A DNA stretch of 64,000 nucleotides from Phytoseiulus persimilis (taxonomy: Eukaryota; Arthropoda; Arachnida; Mesostigmata; Phytoseiidae): positions 5,394,001 to 5,458,000 of the forward strand of contig CM075101.1 in NCBI GenBank assembly GCA_037576195.1, in the 5' to 3' direction. A model generated the notes under the pieces. That model was not told the DNA's origin. It saw nothing but the letters and a program-made list of their open reading frames with translations, and searched no databases. Shown here one piece after another: positions 44,101 to 56,870 of this stretch. Within the stretch, counting starts at the first letter, position 1; every line of letters begins with the position of its first letter. Made by a program: the position numbers and the translations under genes.

Positions 44101-47100
44101 CTCGGGAAAGAAGCGATCTCGGAATCAAACGCGATCAAAGCCATGGAACACGGAAACCATGAGTTGGCAGTCTCCATTGCCTCCGCCCTCCCTCTGACCG
44201 ATAGCGGCGAGGAGCCGTTGATGAAAAAGATTCTGATCTCGGGCGGGCTCCGCGCGAGCGATCTGTTCAAAGAAGTCAACTCGAACCAAACCACGGTCTT
44301 CCACCTGCTCATGGCCATGCCTCACTTGGACGTCCTTTCGAGCGTCCTGTATTCGAGCAGACGAGTCAACATGGATCAGAGCATCCGGGACCTCCTTGCG
44401 AAGCGAGACCGCTGCGGCAGGACTCCGATACATTACGCCGCGGTAGCTCGCACAACATCGAGCCTGGAGTGGCTGATCGACCGCGGGTGTAGCTTGTATC
44501 AAGCCGACAACGACGGCCGCAACGTGCTGCACTTGATCGCGTCGCACGGACGAGTAGAATCGTTGACCCTCCTAATGAAGATGCCCGGGAGCGCGCATCT
44601 CGACGATCTGGATCGCTACGGGCAAAACCCTCTACATAGAGCGATTTTATCGAGCCAACCCCGAATTCTCGAGCGGTTGTTGGGTGAGTTGTTTTCGTGG
44701 AGTTGTTTCGTGGATTTCGTTGATTCGGTTCCCGACGGGAGATATGCACGGACACGGTATCGAAACGTAGAACGCTCAAAGAAACCTCGTTGTTCCAGCC
44801 TTCGGAGCAGATGCCAATAAACCTCTTGGCTCCCACTCTGACAGGGTGACTCCGCTCATGCTAGCAGCCCAGAGAGGCAATCATCTGCAGATGGTCATCA
44901 GTCTCCTCAAACACGTCGACAGAGTCGACGCTCAGGTGAGATTCCGGGTCTGTTCCCCTCGATCGATCGTTCTCGAACGCGGGCTTCTGAACTCCGATGC
45001 TCTTCCACAGGACAAACGGGGGTGCTCAGCCCTGATACACGCCGCCATTAACGGCCACACCGCGGCAGCCTGTCTGCTTTTGCGGCACGGTGCCAATCCT
45101 CATTTGGTGGACCACAGCGGCAACTGTGCCCTCCACCATGCAGCTGCCTATGGCCACCTGTTCGTGGTCAAGCTTTTGGTCGAAATCGCTAATCTAAGCC
45201 CTGCGCAGCTAAACGACGCTAAGATGTGCTCCTTAGAGGTAGCGTTCCGTAAGGGACACATTGGTCTCGTGAAGTATATGCTCGGCTTAGGTTGTTTCGC
45301 GCGCGGTTTCGACTGTGAACTGGGCGAGAAGCTCCTCGCCTCCTGCGTTCAGATGGGGGACCTGCTCGAGCCGACGCAGGTCGCTCGGTTCGGGGTTCTC
45401 CTCAAATCCTGTCCTCAGCTGGCCCTGAAAACCGATAGCCAGGGAAACAACCTCTTCCATCGGCTGGTGCACATGGAGCATCGGGTTATGCTCCAGCAGC
45501 TGGACAAAAGCGACCACACGCTCCAGGAACATCATGAGTGTTTGGCTGATATCGTGGATCTCGTGTTGAGTTTGCCCGTCGCCGGCAAAGCGCTCGGAGC
45601 AATGAACAGCGAGAAAGAAACACCGGTGTCCACCGCGCTATCCTACGGATGTATTTGGTTCGCGGCGCGCTACGGCCAAACGTCCCTGCCGACGCTCAGA
45701 GCCGCCTTCAGGACAGAGCACGCCATGAAGAAGCTCGCGACGTACTGCGCGTCTTACAGCACCACCGATCTCCTGTCGTCGCTCCTGGACAACAAGGCTG
45801 ACGTCGAATCGTTGAAGAAAGTGTCGAGAGGTCTCCTGCAGAAAGGAGTCAACATCCTCTCGCTGGCGTTGCAGAGCGCTGAGGACGTCGAGGTTCCCTG
45901 GAAAGTGAACAACGTTTGCTCGTTCATCAATTTCCTATTCTCGGTGCTCGAACACGATCCTTCGGGACCGATACTCCACGCGGCTGTGCGGTGTCGGTCT
46001 CCAGAGTTCCTCGGCACGATCCTGAGATGTGCCGGCAGCGGGCTGAACCGGGAGTGCCGTCTGAAGGGCCTGACGGCTCTTCAAGAAGCTGCCATCCAGG
46101 GAAACTCGGAGGCAGTTCTGCTCTTGGTTCAGCACGGTGCGAAGACCGACCTCATGATGCCGCCGTCGATGGGCGAGGCGGCGATACCGTTGTTCCTGTT
46201 CTGCTGCAAGCCGGACAGTCCTTTCAGTGGTGACGTCATCCAGGCCATGGTGACCAAGGAGACACCCGATCTCCTCGGCATTCATCCCATGACGGGTGAT
46301 TCGGCGTTGCATTACGTCGTTCAGAAACGGAGCTGGACGATCGGAGAGAGGGTCGCGACCGTCGAGCTTCTCCTGGAGAAAGGCTTGCTGCCGAACGCTC
46401 TCAACGTGCTCAAACAGAGCCCGCTCCATCTCGCGGCGCTCAACAACACCACCGGTGATCCGAGCGTCGAGCATTCACTCATCAAGGCCAAAGCCTGCAT
46501 CGAAGCGGTCGACCTGGAGAACCGGCTGCCGGTGCACTACCTGTTCCTGAGCGCGAGCGCGGAGAAAGATCCCATCGAGGTGTGCAAGCTTCTCGTCCAG
46601 AAGTCGATGGCGCACCTCCTCGACGCGACCCCCGACCGATCGGAGCTGCAGACAGTTCTGCACTACATGGCGGCTGCAGGCGCGACGCTCTGTTGTCGCT
46701 ACGTGCTCTCGCTCGGAATCAGCATCGAGCTCCGCAACAAACACGGCAACACCCCGGCCGCGTTGACAGTTCTCAACAAAAGAGCAGACACGTTGCTCAC
46801 GTTGATTGAGCGCGGCTGCTCCGTCACGGAGGAAGTCTGCGCGCCCCCACCCGCCGAACCTGCTCCCAATTCACAACTCATATGGAGGTGAGTGTCTCCC
46901 GGCGGTGAACACGCGGTTTCTGCTTCGTTTTACATCGGTGATTTCGCTTTTCCTCTCGGCGTCAGGTTTTTTTTCATCAGCTCGGGCCCTTCCAGGTATG
47001 TTTACCCCAAGCAAACCCTGCCCTCGCGGAAAACGCTCTTGCAAGCGGTTTTCGAAATCGGAGCGAGAGGCTCGGATTGTTCGGAGGATGCCGACGTATC

Positions 47101-50100
47101 GAACGCGGACGAAAAGCCACTGCAGACTCTAAGGAGAAGCGAGGATGACATTCCAATCAGGCGGAGCGTTTTGGACCGAAAAAGACGGCGATCTCGACCA
47201 TGGTCGAAGTCGCCGTGGACCACACTTATTCCAGGGCTGCTCATCGATCAGCTGGAGACGAAGGAGCTTCCTCTCTCCCTCGCTGTGGATGCAGCAGTCC
47301 GCGCTGAGAACTACGATCTAGCGCTGAAGTTGCTCACAAGGTAGGTTTCCCTCACTTATACCTGGTCGCTCATCTCAGCCCATCCGGCGGGAGATTCCTC
47401 CTGTTGCGCCGGAGCACCGAGGAGACTCTCCGGAGGAGCCTTTCCTGAGAAGTCAGTAGAGCTCAACGGATTTTTGAATGTTTTCTGCAGAGTCGAAAGC
47501 GGATGGACGTTGACGCTGATACTTCGTAAGCAAACTATGCTTCATTTGGTGGCACAGCAGAAGTACAGTGATGGTCAGATGAAAGTTGTCCGAGCTCTCC
47601 TCGACAAGGAAATGTCACCCGAAGCTCTCGATGAGCACGGCTGCAGTGCGCTCACGTATGCGAATATAAATTGGAATCATGTGTGAGTATTGCTTCTATC
47701 GCTCAGGAAACATCCAGATAGGGAGCGAGTGCGCTGCGGGAATATGTTGTGGGGTTCCTATCTTCCCTCGTGAAATTAGCTCTGCCCGCCATTGCTTAAA
47801 TTGGGTTGCGTTTCAGTTTGGCGAATTTCCTCATCGACAGAATGGGGATAGAGAGTGCCGCTCAGCTACGAGCGGACCTGTCTTTCCGTACGCCGCTGTC
47901 CGCCATCTTTTGGAGGATGGAGCAGAAACCAATCCCCCAGCCCATGATCGATATCGCTTTGCGATTGATTCGGTAAGCAGGCTCACAGTGTCTCCGTTGT
48001 ATGGAGAACGCCAGTGCGACGCAGAGACAGATACACGACGGGGATTCTCCGCTTCCAGGGCCGGTGCGAACATAAATGTTCTAAGTTGTTATCCCGTCCT
48101 CAACCTCGAGTTTCCCGGAACCGTCTGTGTGTCACAGAACGCCATGCACGTCGTCCAAACGGCTGCGGCCAGAATTTCTCCGCTCATAATGGCTGTTTGT
48201 AAGAAGAACCACGAGACAGCTAGGTTCCTCCTCAGGTAAAGTTGGCTCTCGTGTCACGTTCTCTATCAGTGAAACGAGTCACGTGCCTGTTGAGTCGCTG
48301 GGCGTCATTGGGCATTTTTCTCTCACAGGGAGGGTGGAGCAAACCCGAATTTCGTGGATGGGCAGCAGAGGAACGCGTTGATGTACGCAATAAAGTTGAA
48401 CGATGTCAGCATGGCGAAGCTGCTCTTGAACTACGACTACGACATCAAGAAGGACAAGTTCAACTCGGTCATAAACGGTTGTCTGCCCAGCCTGGAGGCC
48501 TCGCGTCGCGAAGACGAAGACATAAAGAACTACATCAAAACATCGCCCGTTGATCTCGGGCATCAGGTGCGCCAAGTTCCCGGAGTTGCCGGCTACTCAT
48601 TCGAGAGGCTCGCGCCATCCGACAGGAGGACTCATATCGCTCTGAAACCTTTGCAGGACATATACGGCTGGACGATCATTCACCATGTCGTCGCTCCCCT
48701 ACCCGAGATGACCTACGCTTCGACGCGAATGCTTCGACTGCTGGCCACAGTCCGAGCGCCCTTGACAGTGCCGGATCGGAACAAGATCTTGCCTCTGCAT
48801 CTGAGCGCCGCGAGAGGTGTCGAGAGCTTGACACTTGCTCTGCAGAAGCTCATTGCGGACGGCAACCCCTGTCCCTGCATCGGTGGGTCTAATGGAGCGA
48901 TCAGGAAGACGAATATGAGGTGGATTCGTGGCGATGCGATCTCACAGAGAATTTTTCGTCCGTAGCGTACCACGGGCTGCCTCCAATAGCCGAAGACGCT
49001 ATCATGCAAACTGTCCCCGCGCGGAACATCAACGCGGACAGTGAGGCCTACGAAGAACAGCAGAGGCGCAAGCATGGTACCAACAACGGTCATGGAGGGA
49101 CCGACGGGGAACGCGGTCTGGAGTGCACTGTCGATTCGTTCGGACTTTCCGAGCCTCAAGAATGGGAAATCGTTACTGACGTCAGAACCAACACAGCGTA
49201 TGACGTTCTCCTCACGAAGCTGAATCGCCATTTCGTAAGTTATCCCCGGCTCTAGCTGCGGCGTTTCGAACCGTGTCCGGAGTGGTACGTTCGGGTTGAG
49301 TAAACCCTGCGATTTTCCAGATTTATTCGTTCTGCAAACTCCAACTGGTGACGACGCTAGACCGGAGCAGGTTCGTCGTCGTGGAGAGGTCTGGCCGCGT
49401 TGGCGACGTGGGCACCGCCAACCGAACCTCCTGCTCCACGGAATCCGAAGCAGTCCAGGAGTTCTGCCGGTTATTCCAATTACGCACAGGAGCCAGATTC
49501 GAAGAAGCATCGACTCTGCGGCCTGCTCCTGACGTGTTCAGGCCAGTGACTGTGAGCAGACCCAGTCCACCTCGCCAACGGAACAACAGGGAACCCGCCA
49601 GCGACGTGATCGAAGTCCTGTCCACTGCTCCGCGGAGCAAACTACCTCAACCGCTGCAGGATCTCCTCAGGACCATCATCCAGGTGAGCGGAAACAGAAC
49701 ACTCGGCCTCCCAGGCATGATCCAGCGGACAGGAACAGCACGGAGTGCTAGAACAACTTTCGTCCTTGCAGGGGTGCAGTCGAGCACCGTCCGTGCCAAC
49801 CGACGACTGCCTGCGTCGTGCTTTATCGATCCTGGAGGAGATGCGACATCTTTCCGGCGAGAAGAGAGAACTCGAAAGAGGTTGTCAGACTGAAGAGCAA
49901 CAATTGGCTGAACTGATGATCTGCCTGGCCGAGAGGAGTCATCAATTCCATGCGCTACTGCCGCCCGAAGAATCCACAACGATGTCGACTCCCGCCAGGT
50001 CACCTATGGGCCTGGAACAAATTGAACCGCTCTGGACTGAAGCTCAGGTGAGTTTCAGACTCGGAAGAGATCGAAAGACCGTCCTGGGAGCCGTCTGTGA

Positions 50101-51101
50101 CAGCCCGCTTCCCCATTCTTCCAGATCGACAAACAGCTGGAACGGGTTTCGCACTACCAGGGCATACTAATCTCCCAGAAAGTTCTGAGAGGTGCTCTGT
50201 TCGCCTCGAACGAAATCAATCCCCTAGATTACGTGTATCGTTCATCGGAATGTAGAATGGAGCTTCTCGACATCAAATCCCTCGAGATGCAAACGGTTTT
50301 GCAATACATCCACAATTCAAGTGAGTTAATTCGTCGAGAGCATACCGAGCACGCTGCATATTTTCGCAAAAATAAACCCCTCTTCCTCCCCGATCAGGCC
50401 GTCACGAACAAATCGTGAAGAACATCTACCGTTTATCGAGGGAATCCGAGGAGGAAATCATGGCCAAGGGGGAAGTGGGCAACCACTGGTTGCTTTGGCA
50501 TCCGGTTGAAACCACAAGTCTGCTTTCCGTGCTTTACCGAGGCGTCCAGGCTACGGCTTTGGGATGTGGATGGCCGACGCAAGTGAAAGGGATCAAATTT
50601 TATGATCGGTGAGTTCCTCTGCCGAGGAGAAGCGGGGAGATGGAAACTCAGGGGGAAATTAGCCTCGATCGACGCTCTTCCCCTTTCCAGTCTGACGTTT
50701 CCGTTGATTGCAGATTCGAGCACGGAACCTACGTCCAGAGAGATCCTACCTGTCTGAAATTCGAGCTACTGTGCCAGGTCGCTCTTGGGGACCAAAACGG
50801 CAGACCCGGAAAAGCGAATGGCGGTAACAGCGTAGCGCTCAAAGGCCGCTGGGGACCCGATGCGGCCGACCATGTCTCCTGGCAAAGCTGCCTACTACCG
50901 TTGGGGCCAACGGTTTTTAACGGAAACTCCGAAGCTCAAGAACGCGCATTTAATGAATATGTTGTTTATAAACCTCAGCAGGTGTGCATCCGCTACCTCG
51001 TAGAATATCAACAGACGTGGGACCTGCGACCAGATATGGAGGAGAGCCACTCACAGGATCGTACAGCCAGTACAGGACGAAGAACCTTCTCCATGCACTG
51101 A
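41111..51101 (+). CDS. Ankyrin-repeat / WGR / PARP-domain protein (PME-5/tankyrase-like), divergent active site
   Basis: Eighteen exons join in phase: 41111-41146, 41928-42060, 42266-42387, 42485-43300, 43381-44683, 44799-44935, 45011-46887, 46996-47340, 47491-47682, 47817-47972, 48059-48235, 48329-48882, 48966-49234, 49321-49683, 49772-50047, 50125-50320, 50398-50608 and 50714-51101; about 2,516 residues. Residues about 117-190 and 305-375 are two copies of one module (GEYLAV/GEFLAV ... WLN ... LTNL/LTKV) separated by a K/R-rich linker (GPKPKKRGRKSHRRK). Residues about 470-1950 hold many ankyrin repeats (for example DKRGCSALIHAAINGHTAAA). Residues about 1980-2110 form a WGR-like fold (SRFVVVERSGRVGDVG, with S for the W). 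The PARP regulatory and catalytic region follows. The triad His is His2352 (LWH) and the triad Glu is Glu2469 (FNEYVVY). The middle Tyr is replaced by Lys2384 (VKGIKFYD). It resembles C. elegans PME-5/TNKS-1 in architecture; nuclear ADP-ribose signalling is inferred. Catalysis may be altered or lost. Confidence 0.87.
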
Positions 51102-53150
51102 ACTGCACGCAATCTCTCCGTGATTTGTTCGAAGGTCGTCAAAATAGAGAACTTCCATCGACGTTCTTTGTGAACATATCTTCGCCGTCCCTGCGAGTGC
51201 TGTATTAATGACGTTTCTACTCGAGTAGAGATCTTGTACCTAAACCATGCCATTCCACAGTTCCTCGGCAAATCTTAGACACAATCGATTACTGGCGGCT
51301 CAAAGTCTCTCACTGTCATTTAGGAAAAAAGGAGCGAGTACACCTGTCCACACCATTGCCAAACCCTGTGAACTTTCGTTTCCACTGTAAACAGTCACTG
51401 TAAACCTAGACTTCACAAGCCTATTCGTAGCCTCGAGTATCACAAGGTAAATATTGCGGTCAGAGCCTGAGAGTTTAATTTAAGATAATTTCCTTTGTGG
51501 TGGACAACAACTGAGAGGCGATTTCATCCCTCAAACGGGGCTCCGCGAGTTCGCCGAATTGATTAATTTTCCTGGAAAAACGTCCCTGAAATCCGTTGAG
51601 GAATGAGTGCCCCTAACGCACACCTCACCATACCCACTGATTCGGCCCAGGATCGAGCTCTGCTCGATCGAAGACTCGATATTCTCCAAAATCCACGCGC
51701 GGCTAAGCCCCACACAATGACGAATGGTGCATCACGTTTCCATGGATAGGGAAGTAGGACACGGCCAGGAAGAGCTCGTCGTTGCATCGACCAGCGGTTT
51801 TTCTCAAAGTCGCAATAACCTTCTCCGAGAAGATAACAACTCCTCAGATCACTACGAAGGACCTATGTAAGAATCACCGTCGATAATTTTTCGCCACGGG
51901 GGTGCGACTTTGCGTCGTCGAGAATGTTTTTGAGTGCTTTTTACTGTAAACCAGTTTCCATAATATCCGACAACGATCGAGGTATCTGAATAATGCCAGC
52001 TGAACATGACCTCCATAGATTAGAGTCGGGAGCTTCGACTTGACTCAACTCTCGAACGCAGTTTGGAAATATTGGCTACCCTAGCAAGACTCTCAACGAG
52101 ATGAATATGACATTGAATAAAAGAAACTCAATTCTCGTACCGAACGACAAATCGTTCTTATTCCGAATCCGCGGTTTCTTCTATGAGTGGGTGTGCCCAT
52201 ATCTGGCTTGGGTCTGCTCTCCTTCTGAGTAACTCACTTCCTCTCCCCCATAGAGCCACTCAATAGAAACTCGAGATCGTTCTCTTGAGTTGATGAGTTT
52301 TCTGAGAAACTTGGAGTCATCAGACTGAGAGCCCATCCCGAGTTGATTCGAAAAAGAAAAATAGGCGGATCGGACTCAATACAATCTCGAACTGTTGCTC
52401 GGGAGAATCGATTTCTCGTACCTCGAAGTGACTAGACACGACCACCGTTTGCATGCCGGTTCACCCCTATTTTTCTGCCGGTGGAATGCTTAAGGGGAGT
52501 TCTCAGCTTCGGTAACTTTTAGCCCGAGAAAGGATGCGAACTGAGCAGAGACTTCTGCCGCAATTAGGATTCGATTCGATTTAGTGCTGATGAGCTGCCC
52601 CTCATAGAGTTCGAGATTGGACTGCAGCCACGAGCGAAGAGCGATTCAGAATGAGTTGGGGTCCCAGATGAGTGCTGATGTGAGAAGAGGCGCTTTGCGG
52701 AGCCCTTTCCTGTTGTTACATGGAAGTTATTCTCACACCGCGCACGTCTTCCGGTTTCAACTGTGTATTGAAACCGGGTGGCAGGCGGTCAACGGAGCTC
52801 ATTCGAAACAGTCGCCGATACACCCAGATCACTCTACGTGTCCTGAGCCAGCTGCGGTCGGATTTTTTCCCCGAATCATGGAGGAGGGCAACGATTTCAG
52901 GTTAGTGTGTTCCGGGATAGTTCAAAAATTTCGAGTGCACCGGTGGTATGCCCACCGTGGGCGAATCGTCTAGCAGCAAATATTCAGCAATTACTGGGAG
53001 ATGATTCGCAGAGCCCGTCTGTCTGGGTTACTTTTCCGGCACAAACAACATTCAATGAAAGAATTGTAGAATTCCACGAAAACTCGGACCTTGGAAAGCA
53101 CCCCGGCGTGTATAGAAACCCTGACTGATTCCAAAGTGTTCCCTACAGCC
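51102..53150. other. Intergenic between PARP and the lamin gene
   Basis: No gene is supported. The region probably contains the PARP 3'UTR and the lamin promoter with a 5'UTR exon, because an acceptor (CCCTACAG) occurs at 53,141-53,148 before the lamin start codon. A frame at 52,617-52,973 has no domain features. Confidence 0.45.
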
Positions 53151-53197
53151 AGGGGTTGAAGTCTTCGAGAATCAGCCAGCCGTTGGAATCCACGCGA

Positions 53198-54874
53198 ATG
53201 GCTAAAGTTTCAAACCATGGTAGTTCGAGACCCGTAGATAGTCCGGGACTCGATGAAACTCAGGACATCAAACCACCCGTGGAGCAACCCGGCGTTCTGA
53301 TGAGCGGTCTTGAAACCTCAGATGTGGCCTCGTCCGAAGTCAAAGGGCACGAGCACGTCAAGGAAGAATTCACCAGCTTGAACAACAGGTTAGAGTCAAG
53401 TTTTCCCGTTCGAGCAGGATGGAGATGTGCAGTTCGCGTTGGTCGTTGCGGTGAATACCCGCTGTATTGAAGATTGTACGAAGGTATCCCCCGCACAGTA
53501 TCTTCAAGTGTTCACAACTTTCAGGCTCCTTACGTACGTGGATCGAGTGCGGCATACTGAAGCGAGCTTGGCTGAGGCCACGAACGCAAAACGAACTTTG
53601 GAGAAGCAAATAGAAAACTTGAAGTTAGCTCACGCAAAGCAAGCCACTCTACTCCGATCCGAGCTTGACGAAAGAGTTCGACAGGCTGTCATTGCCGAAG
53701 AGAAACAGGCTGAGCTCCAGCAAAGGCTCACAAAACATGAGCAGGCGCTCGCGAACCGCGACGAAGCACTTGAGGCTCACAGGCTCCAACAGGAAGAACT
53801 GGAGCAGGCCCTGGTCAGAGAGAAGCAGGTGACGATGAAGGAAGCGCGGAAAGCGGCGGAATTCAAGGAGGCCTTCATGAAAGCTCACGAAGAACGGGAG
53901 AGCTTGAAAGACGAGTGCACGCGGCTCAAGGTTGAAGCCGCAAAGTTGCAAGAACGGCTGAAGGTTGCTTCCCTCGAGATGACCATGCACGAGAGCAAGG
54001 CGGCGGCGGTCGAGAAAGATCTCCTTTATTCCTCACAGGACCTCTCGAAGAAGCTCGCGGAGCAGCGTAAGCGGCTCGAGGCGATCGGCATGGAGAAACT
54101 TGAGGAGCTCCGCCGCAAACACAGCTCGGAGCTGAAACTCTGTCGCGACGAAGCAGAGAAAAGGCTCCACGAGACTCTGAAAACGTACGTCGCCTCCGAA
54201 GACCACGCAGCTCTCCAAACAGAAGTCGCGACGAGCCTCAAACGCGCCGAACAGGCTGAGATCATGCTTGAACAACGAGACCATTGTATCCGGGAACTAC
54301 GGGACGAGATCCAGAATCTCGAGAAGTCCCATCAGAAGAGAATGGCGGACGAGAAAAGGAGACGGGAAAGGATCAACAAAAGACTCTTGGCTCAAAGTCG
54401 AGACCTAGATGAGATCCGCACCGAGTTGGAGACCTATCGCAAGTTACTCGAGGGCTTGGACATCGATGAGAACACATTTTATCGGACGCCTTCGGGCACG
54501 AAGAGACTCCGGACTTCACTTGAGCTCGAGTCTCCGTCGTTCAATCTCGGCTCACGCATCTTGAGCTCGGGGGGAAGCACCCCAAATCGAAAAGGTGAAA
54601 ACGGCACCCCGGTGACATTGGAAGCCCGCAAAGCGCTCTTGAAGAAGGTTCTCACGCCTCGCAAGAGAACATCTTCCGACGGGGACGAAAAGGTGAGACT
54701 TTGATTCGTTGCTGTGCCACCGGAGCTTGGCCCGATATTCTCGTTCTGTTAGATTTGTTTCCGCTGCTCCGGGATCAAGTTCGAAACTTTCATAGTAGAT
54801 TCTCCTAAATTTTTGTTCCCGTTGCGATGCAGGTGCCGACAAGCAGCTCAGAGAGAGACTGCATGGTCATGTGA
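53198..54874 (+). CDS. Lam: Lamin-like intermediate-filament protein with CaaX box, lacking the Ig-fold tail
   Basis: Three exons: 53198-53388, 53525-54692 and 54833-54874, giving 466 residues. The start is the first ATG in frame (MAKVSNHGSS) after a probable 5'UTR splice. The rod opens with EEFTSLNNRLLTYVDRVRHT (coil 1A consensus of lamins) at residue 56 and closes with DEIRTELETYRKLLEG at residue 374, the intermediate-filament coil 2 terminus. The rod is about 319 residues, nearer the 310 of vertebrate cytoplasmic filaments than the roughly 350 of lamins. The tail is only 92 residues: a Ser/Pro-rich stretch, a basic cluster (TPRKRTSS) suiting a nuclear localisation signal, and C-terminal CMVM, a CaaX farnesylation signal. 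No lamin-tail Ig-fold can fit. A nuclear-envelope filament is the likely role. No further exon is visible before the AATAAA at 55,053. Confidence 0.88.
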
Positions 54875-55052
54875 AGGTCGTGGAGAGAAACAATCAGAAT
54901 GAGGAAGACGGTGCATGCATCCTTCAAGAGAAAACGAAAATCACAATTCGTATCCGGCAGAAGGGTCCGCACTTGATTTTAATCTGAGAGTTGAGAATGA
55001 GGCTTCGGAAAAGAGTGTCTCAATGTGATAGGAAGCTAGACATTCGACAAGA

Positions 55053-55062
55053 AATAAATAAA
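55053..55062 (+). terminator. Poly(A) signals of the lamin gene
   Basis: Two overlapping AATAAA hexamers lie about 180 bases after the lamin stop codon. Confidence 0.7.
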
Positions 55063-55721
55063 CCGTTCATTTCATCTCATTGTGGGTTTATTCATTCTCA
55101 GAAGGATAATCTCTCGTTCACTTATTCACATACATATTGAACGCAAATATACAAGATACCTAATGGGAGTGGCCTTCGCAGGCTGTACGTATCAATGGCT
55201 CCAGTGTCATCCCTCATGGGGATTCTCGACGAATACGAACACTCATATACAGATTCTCATCAGTCAAACGTCAAAATGAAGGAATCGATGACAGCATTAA
55301 TGTAAAAATGTATATTCCAATGGGGTTGGCTGGTTTGAAATGCAGGTATATTCATGGGTTAAACGCATCTTGTGGCCCCTGTGGCTTCGTCAGAGGCAGA
55401 CTCCAGTCGCGAATCGAAACTCCAGAGCAATCCAGTTCAGATATGCAGAGATAGATCCCATATTTTTGACTGCCCCATCATCCTTGGTTGCTGAGTTTCA
55501 AACATCTAGGCAGTGTCTTCCTATTTTCCAATGGATTCGAGTCGATCGACGCGCAGATTACCCATTTACTCATGGTTCGTTTGTCCATTGTCGCATCTTG
55601 CTTAGAGAAACACACTTGAGATCGGATGACCGCAGCAAAATTTTTTGATACATCACGTCTTGACTTTGATACTGGAGAATCGAGATATGCTTATCACGGT
55701 GTCGTCGACGAAAAGGCTCGA
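55063..55721. other. Intergenic between the convergent lamin and unknown minus-strand genes
   Basis: AT-richer sequence with only short frames; probably the 3' flanks of both converging genes. No gene is supported. Confidence 0.45.
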
Positions 55722-56870
55722 TCACATTTCCATACTCGCTTCACAGTCTTCCTCTTCACTTTTCTCAGATGGCTGCGAGAATTCCTTGAACTTCTTCTCA
55801 TTGACAGGGAGGATCGGGGGTGACCAAGGTACTAGTGCCATCGTGGCCTTCTTGACTCTGTAAACAAGAACTGATGCTGAAGAGATTTTTTTCACACAAT
55901 CGGTCAGAACCACGAAGCAATGACAGCACATGAAAATTTGGATCGTTTTCTGGGGGTGCGAACTCACTCGTTTAGCGCCAATCGCTCCTCCAAGGAGGAT
56001 GCGTTTAGGTGACTCCGCTGGATTTCTTTCAAAGTGTCTGTGAAGATGAGGCTTCCTGCGGAATCCGACACACTGCTGTCATTCAGCTTGGAGTCCGCGA
56101 ACTCAAATGTATTATCCGCCGTCATGAGCCCTTCTTCCGCCGGTGGGGTGGCCGCAGTCTTTGGCGGAACGTAGCCGCTGAAAAAAACAAGGGGGAATTT
56201 CAGCGCAGTGAACCTTAAAACAGGTTGCCAAAAGGAGCTTGGAGCCCATTGAGCAAGAGAATGTCTGTATTGGGAAAGTCCAGTCCACTGAGATGGAACC
56301 GTAGAATACCTTGTACAGGGTTCCTGCAAGGTGAGACCATTTAGCCGTTCCAGCATTCGTTCTGTCACAAGTTGCTTCGCTGGAATCTGCTCCCAGGGGT
56401 CGCATGTCATTTTCCGTTTGAACCGCGGGATGCAGTAGGAAGTCGATGGAAACGACGGATAGGGAATCGGGCCCGCTGATGGAGAAGTTGCTCATGAGAA
56501 TTTTCAGTTTTCCGAGCAAAAAAACTGGGATTTATAACTGCTTCGTGGTGCGTCTCTTTCCGGGAAAATTCTCACCTTGAGCTGGCGGAACAGCTCTCGA
56601 AGAACACGGATCGCCAGGATGGACATACTGTTCAGCTAAGCAAGCAGTGATGCCGGGGGTTGCGATCTGTCCCGGAGCTGGCATTTGACCAGCCTGGAAA
56701 CGCATGAAGTGAGCAGGATTGCTTTGATGAGCCCAAGGCATGTAGGCGGGCACTGCATGGCTCCATTGTGATGCCGGCTGCACGATTCTGCGAAGTAAGC
56801 GTCCGGTCACTCGAAACTCTCTCAGTTTTCCCAACGATGCGCCACTTGAGCTCTGGTATCCGCATCTCAA
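55722..56870 (-). CDS. Conserved-looking spliced gene of unknown function
   Basis: Four exons join in phase on the minus strand. A 5' exon runs from upstream (open from about 56,870) to 56577 and is rich in P/Q/A (SQWSHAVPAYMPWAHQS). It is followed by about 56475-56310, 56177-55968 and 55857-55722. The second exon encodes PYPSFPSTSYCIPRFKRKMT and CDPWEQIPAKQLVTERMLER, a basic patch followed by an amphipathic helix. The third has SGYVPPKTAATPP and a Ser/Asp-rich stretch (ADSKLNDSSVSDSAGS). The last ends PWSPPILPVNEKKFKEF and an acidic tail EKSEEEDCEASMEM. There are no enzymatic motifs; the composition suggests a small, partly disordered regulatory protein. The start codon is unresolved: ATG at 56,865 is in another frame, and an upstream exon is likely. 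The exon phases fitting without adjustment are the main support. Confidence 0.6.

Noticed and set aside
53156..53197. Lamin translation start at 53,156
   Set aside because: That codon is TTG; the first ATG in frame is at 53,198 and an acceptor just upstream suggests 5'UTR.
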